Origin: an uncultured bacterium
Lineage (GTDB): Bacteria; Bacteroidota; Bacteroidia; Bacteroidales; Bacteroidaceae
DNA: 64,000 nt
Direction: 5' to 3'
NCBI GenBank assembly: GCA_905215555.1
Contig: CAJMQU010000015.1
Span: 1 to 64,000 of the forward strand
Of the stretch, positions 9,103-19,205 are shown piece by piece. A program made the translations under genes and the position numbers. The notes under the pieces were generated by a model. It was not told where the DNA came from. It saw only the letters and a list, made by a program, of their open reading frames with translations, and did not search any database. The stretch's first letter is position 1, and each line of letters starts with the position of its first letter.

Positions 9103-9981
9103 ATGAAAAAGTATTTTGCATCTTCCGAACTCATCATCAATGATGACGGTTCAGTATTCCACCTACACGTAAAACCGGAATGGCTGGCAGACAAAGTAAT
9201 CCTGGTGGGCGACCCAGGACGAGTGGCATTAGTAGGCTCTCACCTTGAGCACAAAGAGTGTGAAGTAGAAAGCCGCGAGTTCAAAACCATTACCGGTACC
9301 TATAAAGGCAAGCGCATCACGGTGGTTTCCACGGGTATCGGTTGCGATAACATCGACATCGTGATGAACGAACTGGATGCCCTGGCAAACATTGATTTCA
9401 ATACACGAGAAGAGAAGCCCCAACTCCGCCAACTGGAGCTGGTGCGCATAGGTACTTGTGGCGGCCTTCAACCCAATACCCCCGTAGGTACATTCATTTG
9501 TTCACAGAAGTCCATCGGTTTTGATGGCTTGCTGAACTTCTATTCGGGACGCAATGAAGTGTGCGACCTGCAATTTGAACGCGCCTTCCTCAACCACATG
9601 GGATGGTCGGGAAACATGTGCGCCCCTGCTCCTTACGTGATTGACGCCAATACCGAATTGATTGAACGCATTGCCGCCGATGACATGGTGCGCGGTGTAA
9701 CCATTGCCGCCGGTGGTTTCTTTGGTCCGCAAGGGCGCGAGTTGCGCATTCCGCTGGCCGACCCGAAACAGAATGAGAAAATCGAGAACTTCGAATACAA
9801 CGGTTATCGCATCACCAATTTCGAGATGGAAAGCTCCGCACTGGCCGGCTTGAGTCGTCTGATGGGACACAAAGCAACCACAGTATGCATGGTGATTGCA
9901 AACCGCTTGATAAAAGAGGCCAACACAGGTTATAAGAATACCATTGATGTACTTATAAAAACGGTACTGGATAGAATCTGA
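9103..9981 (+). CDS. Nucleoside phosphorylase (uridine phosphorylase-like)
   Basis: A 292-residue member of the PNP/UDP family, which cleaves nucleosides with phosphate for salvage in the cytoplasm. The phosphate-binding VGDPGRVALVG is near residue 33, TGIGCDNIDIV near 82, RIGTCGGLQ near 117 and the substrate-binding NFEMESSALAGL near 245. The MES motif is shared by uridine and purine phosphorylases, so the base preference is inferred. It is monocistronic between two terminators. Confidence 0.85.
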   Translation: MKKYFASSELIINDDGSVFHLHVKPEWLADKVILVGDPGRVALVGSHLEHKECEVESREFKTITGTYKGKRITVVSTGIGCDNIDIVMNELDALANIDFNTREEKPQLRQLELVRIGTCGGLQPNTPVGTFICSQKSIGFDGLLNFYSGRNEVCDLQFERAFLNHMGWSGNMCAPAPYVIDANTELIERIAADDMVRGVTIAAGGFFGPQGRELRIPLADPKQNEKIENFEYNGYRITNFEMESSALAGLSRLMGHKATTVCMVIANRLIKEANTGYKNTIDVLIKTVLDRI

Positions 9982-10001
9982 TAGCAACATCCGCATAATG
10001 T

Positions 10002-10049
10002 AAAGAAGAGGTTACGTAATTTCATGTTTTTACGCAGCCTCTTCTTTCA
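10002..10049 (+). terminator. Intrinsic terminator after the phosphorylase gene
   Basis: AAAGAAGAGG and CCTCTTCTTT form a long stem with an inner CGTAA/TTACG pairing, located 20 bases after the stop codon. Confidence 0.75.
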
Positions 10050-10111
10050 TTTACCCTATGCCCTATATCGGGCACGTTAGCCCCAATGGTTGCACCATAA
10101 TCCAAACCTTC

Positions 10112-10671
10112 TCATCCGGGCTCCTCCCCCTCAAAGTGGATATCTGTTTTCATCTTCAAACGGTGTAGCTTTTCCACCTCGTCAATCAACCTCGTCATCC
10201 TAGTCAACCGGATGTCCATTTCCAACTTTCCGGACTCAATGCGAGAGAGGTCGAGGATTTCGTTGATGAGTTTAAACAACAGGTGGCTATTTTCTAGTAC
10301 TCCTCCAGCCAGACTATCTTACCGTGCGCACCTGCACATCTGATTCACAGAAGGGTTACTTTTCCAAACTCTCCAATTTCTTTTGAAAGCCGTCCAATGA
10401 CACCAGATGCTTATCGTCAGGATGTACAAAATTGAAAATCTCATCCAGATTCCGGTAATGGATACCCACCTTATCCAGACCTAAACTCACGAAATACTCT
10501 TCGATGAAAGTACACTCTAGGGGTACGATATTAATCTCCCAAAAGAACAATCTGATGAGCGGCCAAAACAGATTTGACCTTTAGGAAATTCACTTTTATT
10601 TGTTCCAAACTTTCGTTCTCTCCAACAGTTACAGAGAGCGATTCATGCATTTTTATTTTGTCTTGCGCCAT
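10112..10671 (-). pseudogene. Decayed PAS-domain sensor histidine kinase
   Basis: Three pieces of one kinase remain on the minus strand. An ATG at 10671 opens a frame (MAQDKIKMHESL...) that is good to about 10555. A frameshift then leads into FFWEINIV...FVHPDDKHLV, which is PAS-like and ends at a stop at 10356. After a gap, 10294-10112 encodes ENSHLLFKLINEILDLSRIESGKLEM, the HisKA dimerisation helix, closed by a stop. The phosphoacceptor region and ATPase domain are missing. It looks like a two-component sensor lost by frameshift plus deletions. It lies between two intact housekeeping genes. Confidence 0.75.
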
Positions 10672-10772
10672 ACTAACGATATGTATTATATGAAGGCCAC
10701 ATAAAATTGAGTAAATGTAATAAAAAAGAGTAAGTTATATACAAACGTGCTCATTTTTTTACCCGAAAAGTC

Positions 10773-10780
10773 TATCTTTG
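10773..10780 (+). promoter_or_regulatory. -7 box for mnmE
   Basis: TATCTTTG lies 22 bases before the mnmE start, with a T-rich -33 region near 10752. Confidence 0.55.
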
Positions 10781-10801
10781 CAATCCAAATAACGAAAATA
10801 T

Positions 10802-12190
10802 ATGATGAACCAGGATACTATCTGTGCTATAGCCACGGCTCAAGGGGGAGCAATCGGGAGCATACGTGTCTCAGGACCGGATGCCATCAGCATAACCAGC
10901 CGCATCTTTACTCCGGCAAAATCGGGTAAGACCCTAACCGAAAGCAAACCTTACACGCTGACTTTCGGACGGATATATAATGGCGAGGAAATTATTGACG
11001 AAGTACTTGTAAGCCTCTTTCGCGCCCCGCACTCTTATACGGGAGAAGACTGCACGGAAATCACCTGCCACGGTTCCAGCTATATCTTGCAACGAGTGAT
11101 GCAACTGCTCATCCATCAGGGTTGCCGCATGGCCCAGCCGGGCGAATACACCCAGCGCGCCTTCCTGAACGGGAAAATGGACCTGAGCCAAGCGGAAGCC
11201 GTGGCGGATTTGATAGCCTCGTCGTCCGTCGCCACCCACCGCCTTGCCATGAGCCAGATGCGTGGCGGGTTCAGCAAAGAGTTGGCGGACTTGCGCAACC
11301 AATTGCTCCACTTCACATCGCTTATTGAGTTGGAGCTGGACTTTAGCGACCATGAAGAGTTGGAGTTTGCCGACAGGACCGAGCTTTGCCAATTGGCGGA
11401 TAACATTGAGGCGGTCATCTCCCGCCTTGTACACTCATTCAGCGTAGGGAATGTAATAAAGAATGGAGTTCCCGTAGCCATTATCGGTGAGACAAATGCC
11501 GGGAAATCTACGCTACTCAATGCGTTGTTGAACGAAGACAAGGCCATTGTAAGCGACATTCACGGCACCACGCGAGATGTCATTGAGGACACCGTAAACA
11601 TGGGTGGAGTCACGTTTCGTTTTATTGACACGGCGGGCATCCGGGAAACGAATGACACCATTGAAAGTCTGGGCATAGAACGCACGTTCCAGAAGTTGGA
11701 ACAGGCCGAAATTGTGCTCTGGATGGTAGATGCAACGGATGCCGCTTCGCAAATCAACCAATTGTCCAAGCAGATACTTCCGCGTTGCGAAGGAAAACAC
11801 TTGATTCTTGTATTCAATAAGGCAGACTTAGTGACCGATGCTTCAAGCGTCATCCCTGCCGGTTTTCCTGACAATGTACAATCTGTTTCTCTATCTGCCA
11901 AACGGAGGACGAACATTGATGAATTACAACAAATATTGATAAGTTCGGCTAATCTTCCATCGGTGACACAGAACGATGTAATCGTTACAAATGTTCGTCA
12001 TTACGAGGCTCTTACGCATGCCTTGGAAGCGATAAAACGTGTGCAAGAAGGGTTAACAAGTAATCTATCTGGGGATTTCGTATCTCAGGACATCAGGGAG
12101 TGTATTTTCCATTTAAGCGACATTGCGGGAGAGGTAACTAATGACATGGTATTACGGAATATATTTGAACATTTTTGTATCGGTAAATAG
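10802..12190 (+). CDS. mnmE: tRNA uridine-5-carboxymethylaminomethyl modification GTPase MnmE
   Basis: A 462-residue GTPase that, with MnmG, modifies the wobble uridine of certain tRNAs. The N-terminal folate-binding domain (TICAIATAQGGAIGSIRVSG) is followed by helical and G domains, with the P-loop GETNAGKST near residue 229, a DTAG motif near 276 and NKAD near 340. It ends with the conserved FCIGK, whose cysteine is functionally important. Translation may start at 10805, since the second Met gives the usual N-terminus. The last codons form the left boundary of the island that follows. Confidence 0.95.
   Translation: MMNQDTICAIATAQGGAIGSIRVSGPDAISITSRIFTPAKSGKTLTESKPYTLTFGRIYNGEEIIDEVLVSLFRAPHSYTGEDCTEITCHGSSYILQRVMQLLIHQGCRMAQPGEYTQRAFLNGKMDLSQAEAVADLIASSSVATHRLAMSQMRGGFSKELADLRNQLLHFTSLIELELDFSDHEELEFADRTELCQLADNIEAVISRLVHSFSVGNVIKNGVPVAIIGETNAGKSTLLNALLNEDKAIVSDIHGTTRDVIEDTVNMGGVTFRFIDTAGIRETNDTIESLGIERTFQKLEQAEIVLWMVDATDAASQINQLSKQILPRCEGKHLILVFNKADLVTDASSVIPAGFPDNVQSVSLSAKRRTNIDELQQILISSANLPSVTQNDVIVTNVRHYEALTHALEAIKRVQEGLTSNLSGDFVSQDIRECIFHLSDIAGEVTNDMVLRNIFEHFCIGK
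12168..12190 (+). other. Putative attachment site (left), inside the mnmE 3' end
   Basis: AACATTTTTGTATCGGTAA plus the stop codon recurs nearly unchanged at 21025-21046. Here it supplies the final FCIGK codons of the intact mnmE. The 3' end of mnmE/trmE is a known integration target in other bacteria, for example for SGI1-type islands. Confidence 0.6.
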
Positions 12191-12557
12191 ATTTAATTAT
12201 CTGATTATCAATATATTACATAGAAATACACTACAAATTATTGGCTACAATTAGGTTAGAGTATTTTCTCTTGCTTTCTTTTGTTTACTGCATTTTCCGT
12301 ATCTTTTCCAAAGTATTGTCCCCCGTTTGTTCCTGAAAGGCGACATGAGGGACAAATTCATGTCACTTTGTGTAATTTGAGCAGTTTATAATCAGCTTAA
12401 ATACCAGTTTGATTTTAGCCAAGAGGTATTACTGACAAGTTGTTCACGGAATGACTCTATAAGATTGAAATACTACTGGATAAAATATGTGTTTATCATA
12501 TATGAAATAATATCAATTAACATTCTAAAGGAAATATTCTAAAAGTATTTCTGTTGG
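12191..12557. other. Non-coding left end of the mnmE island
   Basis: No convincing ORF. It holds TTGTCCCCCGTTTGTTCCTG at 12316-12335 and GAGGGACAA at 12347-12355. These match repeats near the other island end, as expected for recombinase arm-binding sites, though that role is inferred. Confidence 0.5.
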
Positions 12558-12842
12558 TTATTCACTATTTTTCTCTCTTAACAACATAGGAGGCAGATAT
12601 TTTTCCCAATCCATCATATTTGAAAGAAGTCTCATCCGCTCATCTATAGAGGGTAACTCTATCCGTCTATTTGGCAAATATCTCGAATGCTCTAAAGATT
12701 CCCCCAAAGCCCAAAAACGATTTTCCAAATAAGATTGATTGTTCTTATGTCTTTCAATATCTTCAACTATAAGGAAAACATTGTGTTCAAATTCAGCCCG
12801 CGTAGTTGGCGGTGGCATGCCATATTTACTTTTTTCTTTCAT
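12558..12842 (-). CDS. Small protein of the STAND defence unit (second copy)
   Basis: A 94-residue protein of unknown function. Its core (LGESLEHSRYLPNRRIELPSI, then DERMRLL) resembles the upstream small protein (LGDSLLRVRTLPNGRINLDTI, then DELVRS), so the two are paralogues from a duplication. Its start overlaps the end of that gene by 17 bases. It has no signal or membrane segment. Its position as the last gene behind a trypsin-STAND protein suggests a partner, inhibitor or substrate of the protease, but this is inference. Confidence 0.65.
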   Translation of the reverse strand: MKEKSKYGMPPPTTRAEFEHNVFLIVEDIERHKNNQSYLENRFWALGESLEHSRYLPNRRIELPSIDERMRLLSNMMDWEKYLPPMLLREKNSE

Positions 12843-13089
12843 ACATTTCTCTAAAATTGTCAGATGCCAATATATGGAAAGTAGAACGTACCAATTCGTC
12901 TATGGTATCAAGATTTATTCTACCGTTAGGTAGTGTTCTAACTCTCAATAATGAATCACCTAAATGAGTATCGATACCACGAGCAAATGAAATACGTTTA
13001 TTTTCAATACTCTCTTTGAGGAGATTTGCCCCCCTCTCAAACTCTTGTCTTCCAGGATATGATGAACCTAAATCTTTAGCCATACACAT
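12826..13089 (-). CDS. Small protein of the STAND defence unit (first copy)
   Basis: About 88 residues, cytoplasmic, function unknown. The STAND stop codon and this start share a base (TGATG), so translation is coupled; an ATG six bases further in (MAKDLGSS) is also possible. The central LRVRTLPNGRINLDTIDEL segment matches the downstream small protein. Small ORFs accompany type I AVAST operons, so it may be an accessory of the trypsin-STAND protein. It may equally be a protease target released on activation. Confidence 0.65.
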   Translation of the reverse strand: MCMAKDLGSSYPGRQEFERGANLLKESIENKRISFARGIDTHLGDSLLRVRTLPNGRINLDTIDELVRSTFHILASDNFREMYERKK

Positions 13090-16000
13090 CAATCATTAAT
13101 TGCATAATATACTCTTCTTGCCCTCTCATAATCCACTTTGCCATAGAGTACTCTATCTAAAACATCTTCCATTGTCCTGATATATCTACCTTTAGACAAT
13201 CCGTTCAAGTAGAAACTCCTTCGTATGTATTCATCAGCTTTGAACAATCTTGTTATCGTGCCATCATTTTTCAGCGAATGCACCGTATCCAAATAAGGTT
13301 GCGCAAACTCTTTTCGGCCAGTAACCTGCAAGTTATTGAGTTTGTCTATCTTTTGCCCAACAAGCATCATATCCTCAAAATCTATCAAGACATCACTTCT
13401 ATCCGCTATTTTATCAGGGAATATGGTTTTCATCTTTTCTAGTAAACCATTATATTCACACCTCTCTGACAATACTAAGGCAATTTCATAAAGATTCCTT
13501 GAAACTGAAAAACTACGCACATTAAGTAATGCCTTTTGCTCATCATCAGATTGAATGTATTCTAAGACTATAGAAGGTCCCTCTAAAGCAATCTCAAGCA
13601 AGACCGCTGAAGCTATTGTATTCAGACCTATTTCAACATTCTGTTTAATTTCTTCTATTAAACATTTTATCACTCTATGATCATATTCACATAGCCATTT
13701 TAAGGCTTCTTCAGCTCTCATCGAAATATTTCTATCTGGATGAACAAGAAACCAGATCAGAAAATGAATCATTTGCTCATCCTGGTTATGTTCTTCATGG
13801 AATCCTGACATCCAAATAAATTTTTCGAATTGTTGCTTGGAAGGACGCACATTAATGTCATAATGTCCTGATATAATATCAAAAAGTTTTGTTTTATCAA
13901 AATCGGATTTATTAATAAGCGGTGTAATAAATTCACTGAGAGAGTACCAATAGCTCCCTAATGGTGAAACGATATTCTTTCTCATATTGTCAAGAAGAGC
14001 CTTACTTGATGGAAGAGAACCGAGCCTTTCTTTTAGAGTTTCTCTTTCTTCTGAGCGTCTGCCTTCCTTCAAACTTCGTTTCCACTCAATTCCTCTTTCC
14101 TCCAAAAAGTAATTTAGGCTATCCCCAAAACTGTCGGATGTTACAGTTTCATCAAAATCTTTCAGATAGCCCCCTTTCTTGGTATCATATATATGGGCTA
14201 TATAATCTGCCATTCTAGGAGCGAGAATTTCTATAGACTTCTTCTCTCCTAGTTCTGCTATTATTTCAGAATGAAGATTGGCATATTGATGGTCATTATG
14301 CATCTTATCCCAATTTTCCCAGAATAATTCACTTATAGCATATTTTATATAAGGCGACACTTTCTTGCATTCGCATAACAACTGACAAATTGCGTTAGCT
14401 TCTATTAAATGGTTAGCACCAAGATCATAACCATTCCCTGGGATCGGCATGTCTACTTTCCAGTCCTCTGCATTACTGATAATTCTTTCAGAGGATGGGA
14501 TAGTCTCAAATTTGTAATAGGCAATGGCATCCGATAGTGAAGATGCTTTGGCTATTGTTGCAACAAATTCATTCTTTTCTTGCTGAACATATTTTTGGAA
14601 TGTCATTTCACCCGATGCTTCTTCAAAAATTGCCGCCATATGTGCAACTTGAGCAGCGTCAAAAGATGTATCTGTCTTACGAAATTCATTAATCAGATCT
14701 AGTTGAGCTTCTTTATACCAGTCTGGTCCCATAGAACTATTCAAGACTTCAAGATAAGTGCTTTGAGTTTTTGTTTTTTCACCCATTATAGCATATTCCC
14801 GACAGATTTGCAATAAGTAAGAACATCGTTCACTTCTATTCTGCACAGCATAAAGTATATATTTAACCGTTTCGTCTGCCAAAAACATAGCCTGTTGCCG
14901 CGTATCGCTCTTTGCACCTAATATACTGATCATCCTTATTAGAGTTGCACAATAGCCCTCTCTGTACAAACACAACTGGTTCGGCATTCGACTCTTCAGA
15001 TGTTTCATAAAGTCTTCTATCTTATCTACAAAAAAGTCACGGTATATCTCAGCCAGTTTGTCATATAGGAATGGAAATAACTCTTCTGGAAGAAGATAAC
15101 TTCTTTCCCATTGGATTCTTTTTTCAAAAGAAAAATCTATATACTCAAATATCTCTTTTATTTGAGTATATAATTCCGAATAATCTTCTCCCATTGCCTG
15201 CTTCCGATAGAGAATACCATTCATATATGCAGTACGACTAATCAAAACCTCAAGATATTTCTCCCAGGAAAGACCATCATTATATTTTCTATTCAAAGAT
15301 GGCAAGGACAATGCTTCGTCAAGATATGCTTTATAAAGACTCTCTTGATAAAATCCCAATAGAGATTTTACATCTATATCAACGCCATTAATGTCTCTGA
15401 ATACAAATGTTTCAGGAGTAGGATTATAACTTGCCAGCAATTTCTTAAGGATTTCTGCACGTATAGGCTTATCTATAAGTACCTGCAAGATAAGCTCCAA
15501 ATTGTTGCCAGAAAATAAAAAATCATTGTGTAACAAGACTTTTTCAACCTGCTTTAAACAATCTTTAAAAGCCTCATTATAACCAATCTTGTGCAATCCG
15601 GTTTCTTTTTCTTCATACAAGGCAATCACCTTTATTAATAGCATCACAACCCTCTCATCCCACGTCGCGTTACATTCTTTAAGGTGTCTTTCAAAGTTTA
15701 TCCGTCTGCCAGCTCTTACTTGATTGGAAAGTTGATATGCTATAATTAAGTCTCGAATTGACATAATCATCTTATCAGAAGATTCATCATTGTCTGCCTT
15801 CAAAAGACTAAGCATATGATTAAGATAGCGAATCATATCGTTGGGATCCTCTACACCTGCCAATACACTTTCAACTATCAAAAAGCCTTTTGCAACAAAT
15901 ATATACGAATCAATGCCTTTTTCTGATGTATCCATGAATGTTTTTCTGATTGCTGCATCAATTGAGTTAGACAGATTGAATGCCTGCTCATTATAGCCTA

Positions 16001-18041
16001 ATTCTAGCATAAGTCGAAGATATGTCATGGCATTCTGAAGGTTAACCAGCAATGTGTTATCTCTCACAATATACTTTAATGCGACATCGGGCTTTCCCTG
16101 TAGTATATTCAAGTCAACGAATGCATTCACATTATCAACCATTATTGAATCACATCGGTTCTCAATACGTTGGGCAAGTAACATCAACCTAATTACCTCT
16201 ACAACCAAACCACAATCTACAGCTATAGACAGACATTCTCTGATATCATGCATAATCAAATCGGGAGACACATTGTGTAAGGCACAATTGTCCGCCCACT
16301 CTTGGTTACACATTGTCAACCCCTTCTCTGTATCACTACCATTCACAACATGATGTAGAGTGTTTTCTATGGAATATGTCAATCCCGTGTTTGCTTTACA
16401 GTATTTCGCAATCTGATCATTAGTATAAGGCATTATAGATGCCAATTTATCTGTAACGAAAAGCCTGAATGAGCTATGGTAGATCTCATATCTATTCGTT
16501 TCTTTCTCTTTAAGTAAATGACGAAACTCACTTGTGGATGCTTTAAATTCAAAAGGATTTGGATTCCTCATCATCCCGATCAATTGGGATTCTACCACTG
16601 AACCTCGAATTTGAGACAATAAGGCTAACACCTCAAAAACGCATTCTTGAGGGTTTGCTTTTTTCCAAACAGCTTCATAATAAGAGCGAATATCTCCGTC
16701 TATAGCTGGCAGATTTCCCACCCATTCATCAAGTTTCTCAGCTTGTGTTGTTTCATCAAACGATTCTGCAATATAGCGGCATAGATAATTCATATACAAA
16801 GGATGTCCCTCTGTTTTATTAGCCACAGCCTGAATAAATGAATAAGGTTTCTTCCAATCACCGCTATTATCATGTATATAAGATTCACATAAAGCTAAGT
16901 TAAGAGGTGTTACTTCGATTTTACCTTCTATATTCAGCTTACTAATTATGCTGGCAGGAAGTATATCCTCGGTTATACATGACAATACAAACTTAATATG
17001 TGACAGATTCTCTGGTAACAATGACAGAACATCATCTACGCCATTACCTTTATCAGTGGACAGTTCATCCAAGCCATCAATAATAATTACCCCACGCTTA
17101 CCTTGATTAATAAGGTTTTCATTCATATCTCCGAACCAACCGGATATCCTTTTTCTTTTTTCTTCAAGTGTCAGTTTTTCTAAATCATCACCTGATTTTG
17201 TTAGATACACTGACTCTATCCAGTCTACAAAGAAACCTTCTGAACATCTAACGGCACGACTTATTTCATCATTTGGCACTTTGAAAAAGAACCTGCCCAA
17301 GATCTCCAACTTTTCATTTTCCGGTTCAAAACCTGCTGCAATAGTTGTCTTACCGCAGCCAGGAGATCCATATAGCAAAATCCAATTGGACTTCTCCGTA
17401 ACAAGAGCGGATTCGAGTGCGTCATATACACTATAATTAGGTCGAGCCGTTTCTATGTCTTTTGCTATGGAAACAGGTATTGTGTCTATTCTGATATCTT
17501 TATTAATCTCAACACCGGTCAATACCCCGGCAAGTTTTTCCGTACTGACAATAGACAGTTGATTTCCTGCCTGTTCTATAATGATTCCTATAACCTTATT
17601 ATCTATTAGGACTGGCGCACCAGACATTCCTTGATAGTCGTACAAATCATCCACATCTTTTGTACTTAGCCTGTAGTCTGTAGGAGAATCAAATATTTTT
17701 TGTGTTATTTCCCCGTTCAGTCTTAGCCCGCTATTACTTAATTTATCAGGATATCCAAAGGAAACACATGCTTCGCCTATTCTGTTATGATGCGCTTGTA
17801 GCCTGTAATAGCCTTTAGAGGAGCGGCCAGTCACTTTCAACACTGAGATATCAAAATCAATGTAATTGCTAACCAACTCAAATCGTAGCTCCCCATCTTG
17901 AATATCTTTGATAATATTATTACCATCTGCCTTAAATGAAGAAACAGTATGGTATGCAGTTAATAAAAGATCCGAAGCCACATAAAATGCAGTTCCGACT
18001 TCCTTATCGCAAATAATCTGAACTATCAGTCTTTCATCCAT
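13089..18041 (-). CDS. Trypsin-like protease fused to a STAND NTPase (Avs1-like)
   Basis: A 1650-residue cytoplasmic protein. Residues 1-180 form a trypsin-like protease with an apparently complete triad: His31 (LLTAYH), Asp64 (DFDISVL) and Ser140 (GMSGAP). Residues 200-450 form a STAND P-loop NTPase with Walker A GSPGCGKT at 225-232 and Walker B VIIIDGLDE at 318-326. The remaining 1200 residues are helical-repeat-like and would act as the sensor. In antiviral STAND (Avs) systems the C-terminal repeats recognise a phage protein, NTP-driven oligomerisation follows, and the N-terminal effector is switched on. A protease-STAND next to an MBL protein matches type I AVAST. It lies 4 bases after the MBL gene. 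What it senses is unknown. Confidence 0.85.
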   Translation of the reverse strand: MDERLIVQIICDKEVGTAFYVASDLLLTAYHTVSSFKADGNNIIKDIQDGELRFELVSNYIDFDISVLKVTGRSSKGYYRLQAHHNRIGEACVSFGYPDKLSNSGLRLNGEITQKIFDSPTDYRLSTKDVDDLYDYQGMSGAPVLIDNKVIGIIIEQAGNQLSIVSTEKLAGVLTGVEINKDIRIDTIPVSIAKDIETARPNYSVYDALESALVTEKSNWILLYGSPGCGKTTIAAGFEPENEKLEILGRFFFKVPNDEISRAVRCSEGFFVDWIESVYLTKSGDDLEKLTLEEKRKRISGWFGDMNENLINQGKRGVIIIDGLDELSTDKGNGVDDVLSLLPENLSHIKFVLSCITEDILPASIISKLNIEGKIEVTPLNLALCESYIHDNSGDWKKPYSFIQAVANKTEGHPLYMNYLCRYIAESFDETTQAEKLDEWVGNLPAIDGDIRSYYEAVWKKANPQECVFEVLALLSQIRGSVVESQLIGMMRNPNPFEFKASTSEFRHLLKEKETNRYEIYHSSFRLFVTDKLASIMPYTNDQIAKYCKANTGLTYSIENTLHHVVNGSDTEKGLTMCNQEWADNCALHNVSPDLIMHDIRECLSIAVDCGLVVEVIRLMLLAQRIENRCDSIMVDNVNAFVDLNILQGKPDVALKYIVRDNTLLVNLQNAMTYLRLMLELGYNEQAFNLSNSIDAAIRKTFMDTSEKGIDSYIFVAKGFLIVESVLAGVEDPNDMIRYLNHMLSLLKADNDESSDKMIMSIRDLIIAYQLSNQVRAGRRINFERHLKECNATWDERVVMLLIKVIALYEEKETGLHKIGYNEAFKDCLKQVEKVLLHNDFLFSGNNLELILQVLIDKPIRAEILKKLLASYNPTPETFVFRDINGVDIDVKSLLGFYQESLYKAYLDEALSLPSLNRKYNDGLSWEKYLEVLISRTAYMNGILYRKQAMGEDYSELYTQIKEIFEYIDFSFEKRIQWERSYLLPEELFPFLYDKLAEIYRDFFVDKIEDFMKHLKSRMPNQLCLYREGYCATLIRMISILGAKSDTRQQAMFLADETVKYILYAVQNRSERCSYLLQICREYAIMGEKTKTQSTYLEVLNSSMGPDWYKEAQLDLINEFRKTDTSFDAAQVAHMAAIFEEASGEMTFQKYVQQEKNEFVATIAKASSLSDAIAYYKFETIPSSERIISNAEDWKVDMPIPGNGYDLGANHLIEANAICQLLCECKKVSPYIKYAISELFWENWDKMHNDHQYANLHSEIIAELGEKKSIEILAPRMADYIAHIYDTKKGGYLKDFDETVTSDSFGDSLNYFLEERGIEWKRSLKEGRRSEERETLKERLGSLPSSKALLDNMRKNIVSPLGSYWYSLSEFITPLINKSDFDKTKLFDIISGHYDINVRPSKQQFEKFIWMSGFHEEHNQDEQMIHFLIWFLVHPDRNISMRAEEALKWLCEYDHRVIKCLIEEIKQNVEIGLNTIASAVLLEIALEGPSIVLEYIQSDDEQKALLNVRSFSVSRNLYEIALVLSERCEYNGLLEKMKTIFPDKIADRSDVLIDFEDMMLVGQKIDKLNNLQVTGRKEFAQPYLDTVHSLKNDGTITRLFKADEYIRRSFYLNGLSKGRYIRTMEDVLDRVLYGKVDYERARRVYYAIND

Positions 18042-18045
18042 ATAG

Positions 18046-19194
18046 TCAAAGTGTTATTGTTATACCATCATCTGTAGAAGAATTGACAATTTCAAAGTTG
18101 TATCTATTATGATAGTCTTCTTTCATTAATTCTACGCCGACTGCCAGTTCATAGTTAAAATACAACTTGGCGCCGCTATTATTTTCATTTGTTATGACAT
18201 GAGCCAATGTAGGCAAATCAGGGTGGTTATATATTTCTCCATTAGTTGAAATAAGCCACTTATCACACGATATCATTCCCAACAGTTTGGGGGAATTGTT
18301 ACTGAAACTTCCATGGTGTGACAATTTTACCGCATCAAATCTGAAAGGTGCATTTTCCTCACCATATAATGTCGTTAATGATTCAACTATTGTTTCAGCA
18401 TGAGCATCCCCTAAAAATAATACTCTTTTACCTTCAGTCTCTAATATGAATGCTATAGAACTTCCATTAGTGTCTGAACTATCAGGTATATATGTCTCTT
18501 CCTTTATTTTAAGTAAATCATAGCGCTTAGATACTTTCTTTTCGTGAAAATGAAAGCCTGGTTTTTCCTGACTCAAGCTAAACTCAAATGCATCGTCCCA
18601 GTATTCATTACTATGGGCTTTTGATAACAGTCCAGCCTTAATAAGTTTTTTCTTCCAAAAGGCCTCAACATTAATAATATCATTGCTATTGGGAGAAAGA
18701 ATGTGAATAGTAGCATCACCGAGCAAATATGAAGACAATCCTTTCATAGTATTGCCGTTTGCAGGTCTATTCCACAAAAGTCCTTTTCTATTTATTAGTG
18801 TTGATAATGTACATCCTTGTTTTGCACTAATTGGTATGGAATTTACAGAACGTGTTTCTTTACATATATCTTTATGTACGAATATTTCATCTTCTTCGGA
18901 AACATGGACGGAGGATTGAACGTGCTTATATCCATTGTACCATATTTCTTTTATAGAGATTGGAAGTTTATCTTCTTCAAGCATCCTGATAATCCCAGAA
19001 ATGTGGTCACGATCTATATGGGTCACTACCAATACATCTATCACACCACCATAATCGGCAATCTCTACAAGTTTCGGCAAGAGAAATGCCTTATACGTAT
19101 CAACATATCCACCATCTATTAAGATGTAACGAGAGGCTACGTATTCGACAAGGATACAATCACCGTTCAAAGCTGGAAACATATAAATATTCAT
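18046..19194 (-). CDS. ComEC/Rec2-like metallo-beta-lactamase fold protein
   Basis: A 382-residue soluble MBL-fold hydrolase. The metal site THIDRDH (His59, Asp61, Asp63, His64) is intact, and LFLGDAHAE and VKLSHHGS later in the chain are typical of the ComEC-type nuclease branch. There is no signal peptide or membrane domain, so it is the free-standing cytoplasmic form. MBL proteins of this kind accompany protease-STAND genes in type I AVAST and are thought to be a required second enzyme, probably a nuclease. It is tightly spaced between the ATPase gene (11 bases) and the STAND gene (4 bases). Confidence 0.82.
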   Translation of the reverse strand: MNIYMFPALNGDCILVEYVASRYILIDGGYVDTYKAFLLPKLVEIADYGGVIDVLVVTHIDRDHISGIIRMLEEDKLPISIKEIWYNGYKHVQSSVHVSEEDEIFVHKDICKETRSVNSIPISAKQGCTLSTLINRKGLLWNRPANGNTMKGLSSYLLGDATIHILSPNSNDIINVEAFWKKKLIKAGLLSKAHSNEYWDDAFEFSLSQEKPGFHFHEKKVSKRYDLLKIKEETYIPDSSDTNGSSIAFILETEGKRVLFLGDAHAETIVESLTTLYGEENAPFRFDAVKLSHHGSFSNNSPKLLGMISCDKWLISTNGEIYNHPDLPTLAHVITNENNSGAKLYFNYELAVGVELMKEDYHNRYNFEIVNSSTDDGITITL

Positions 19195-19205
19195 AATCGT
19201 ATATT

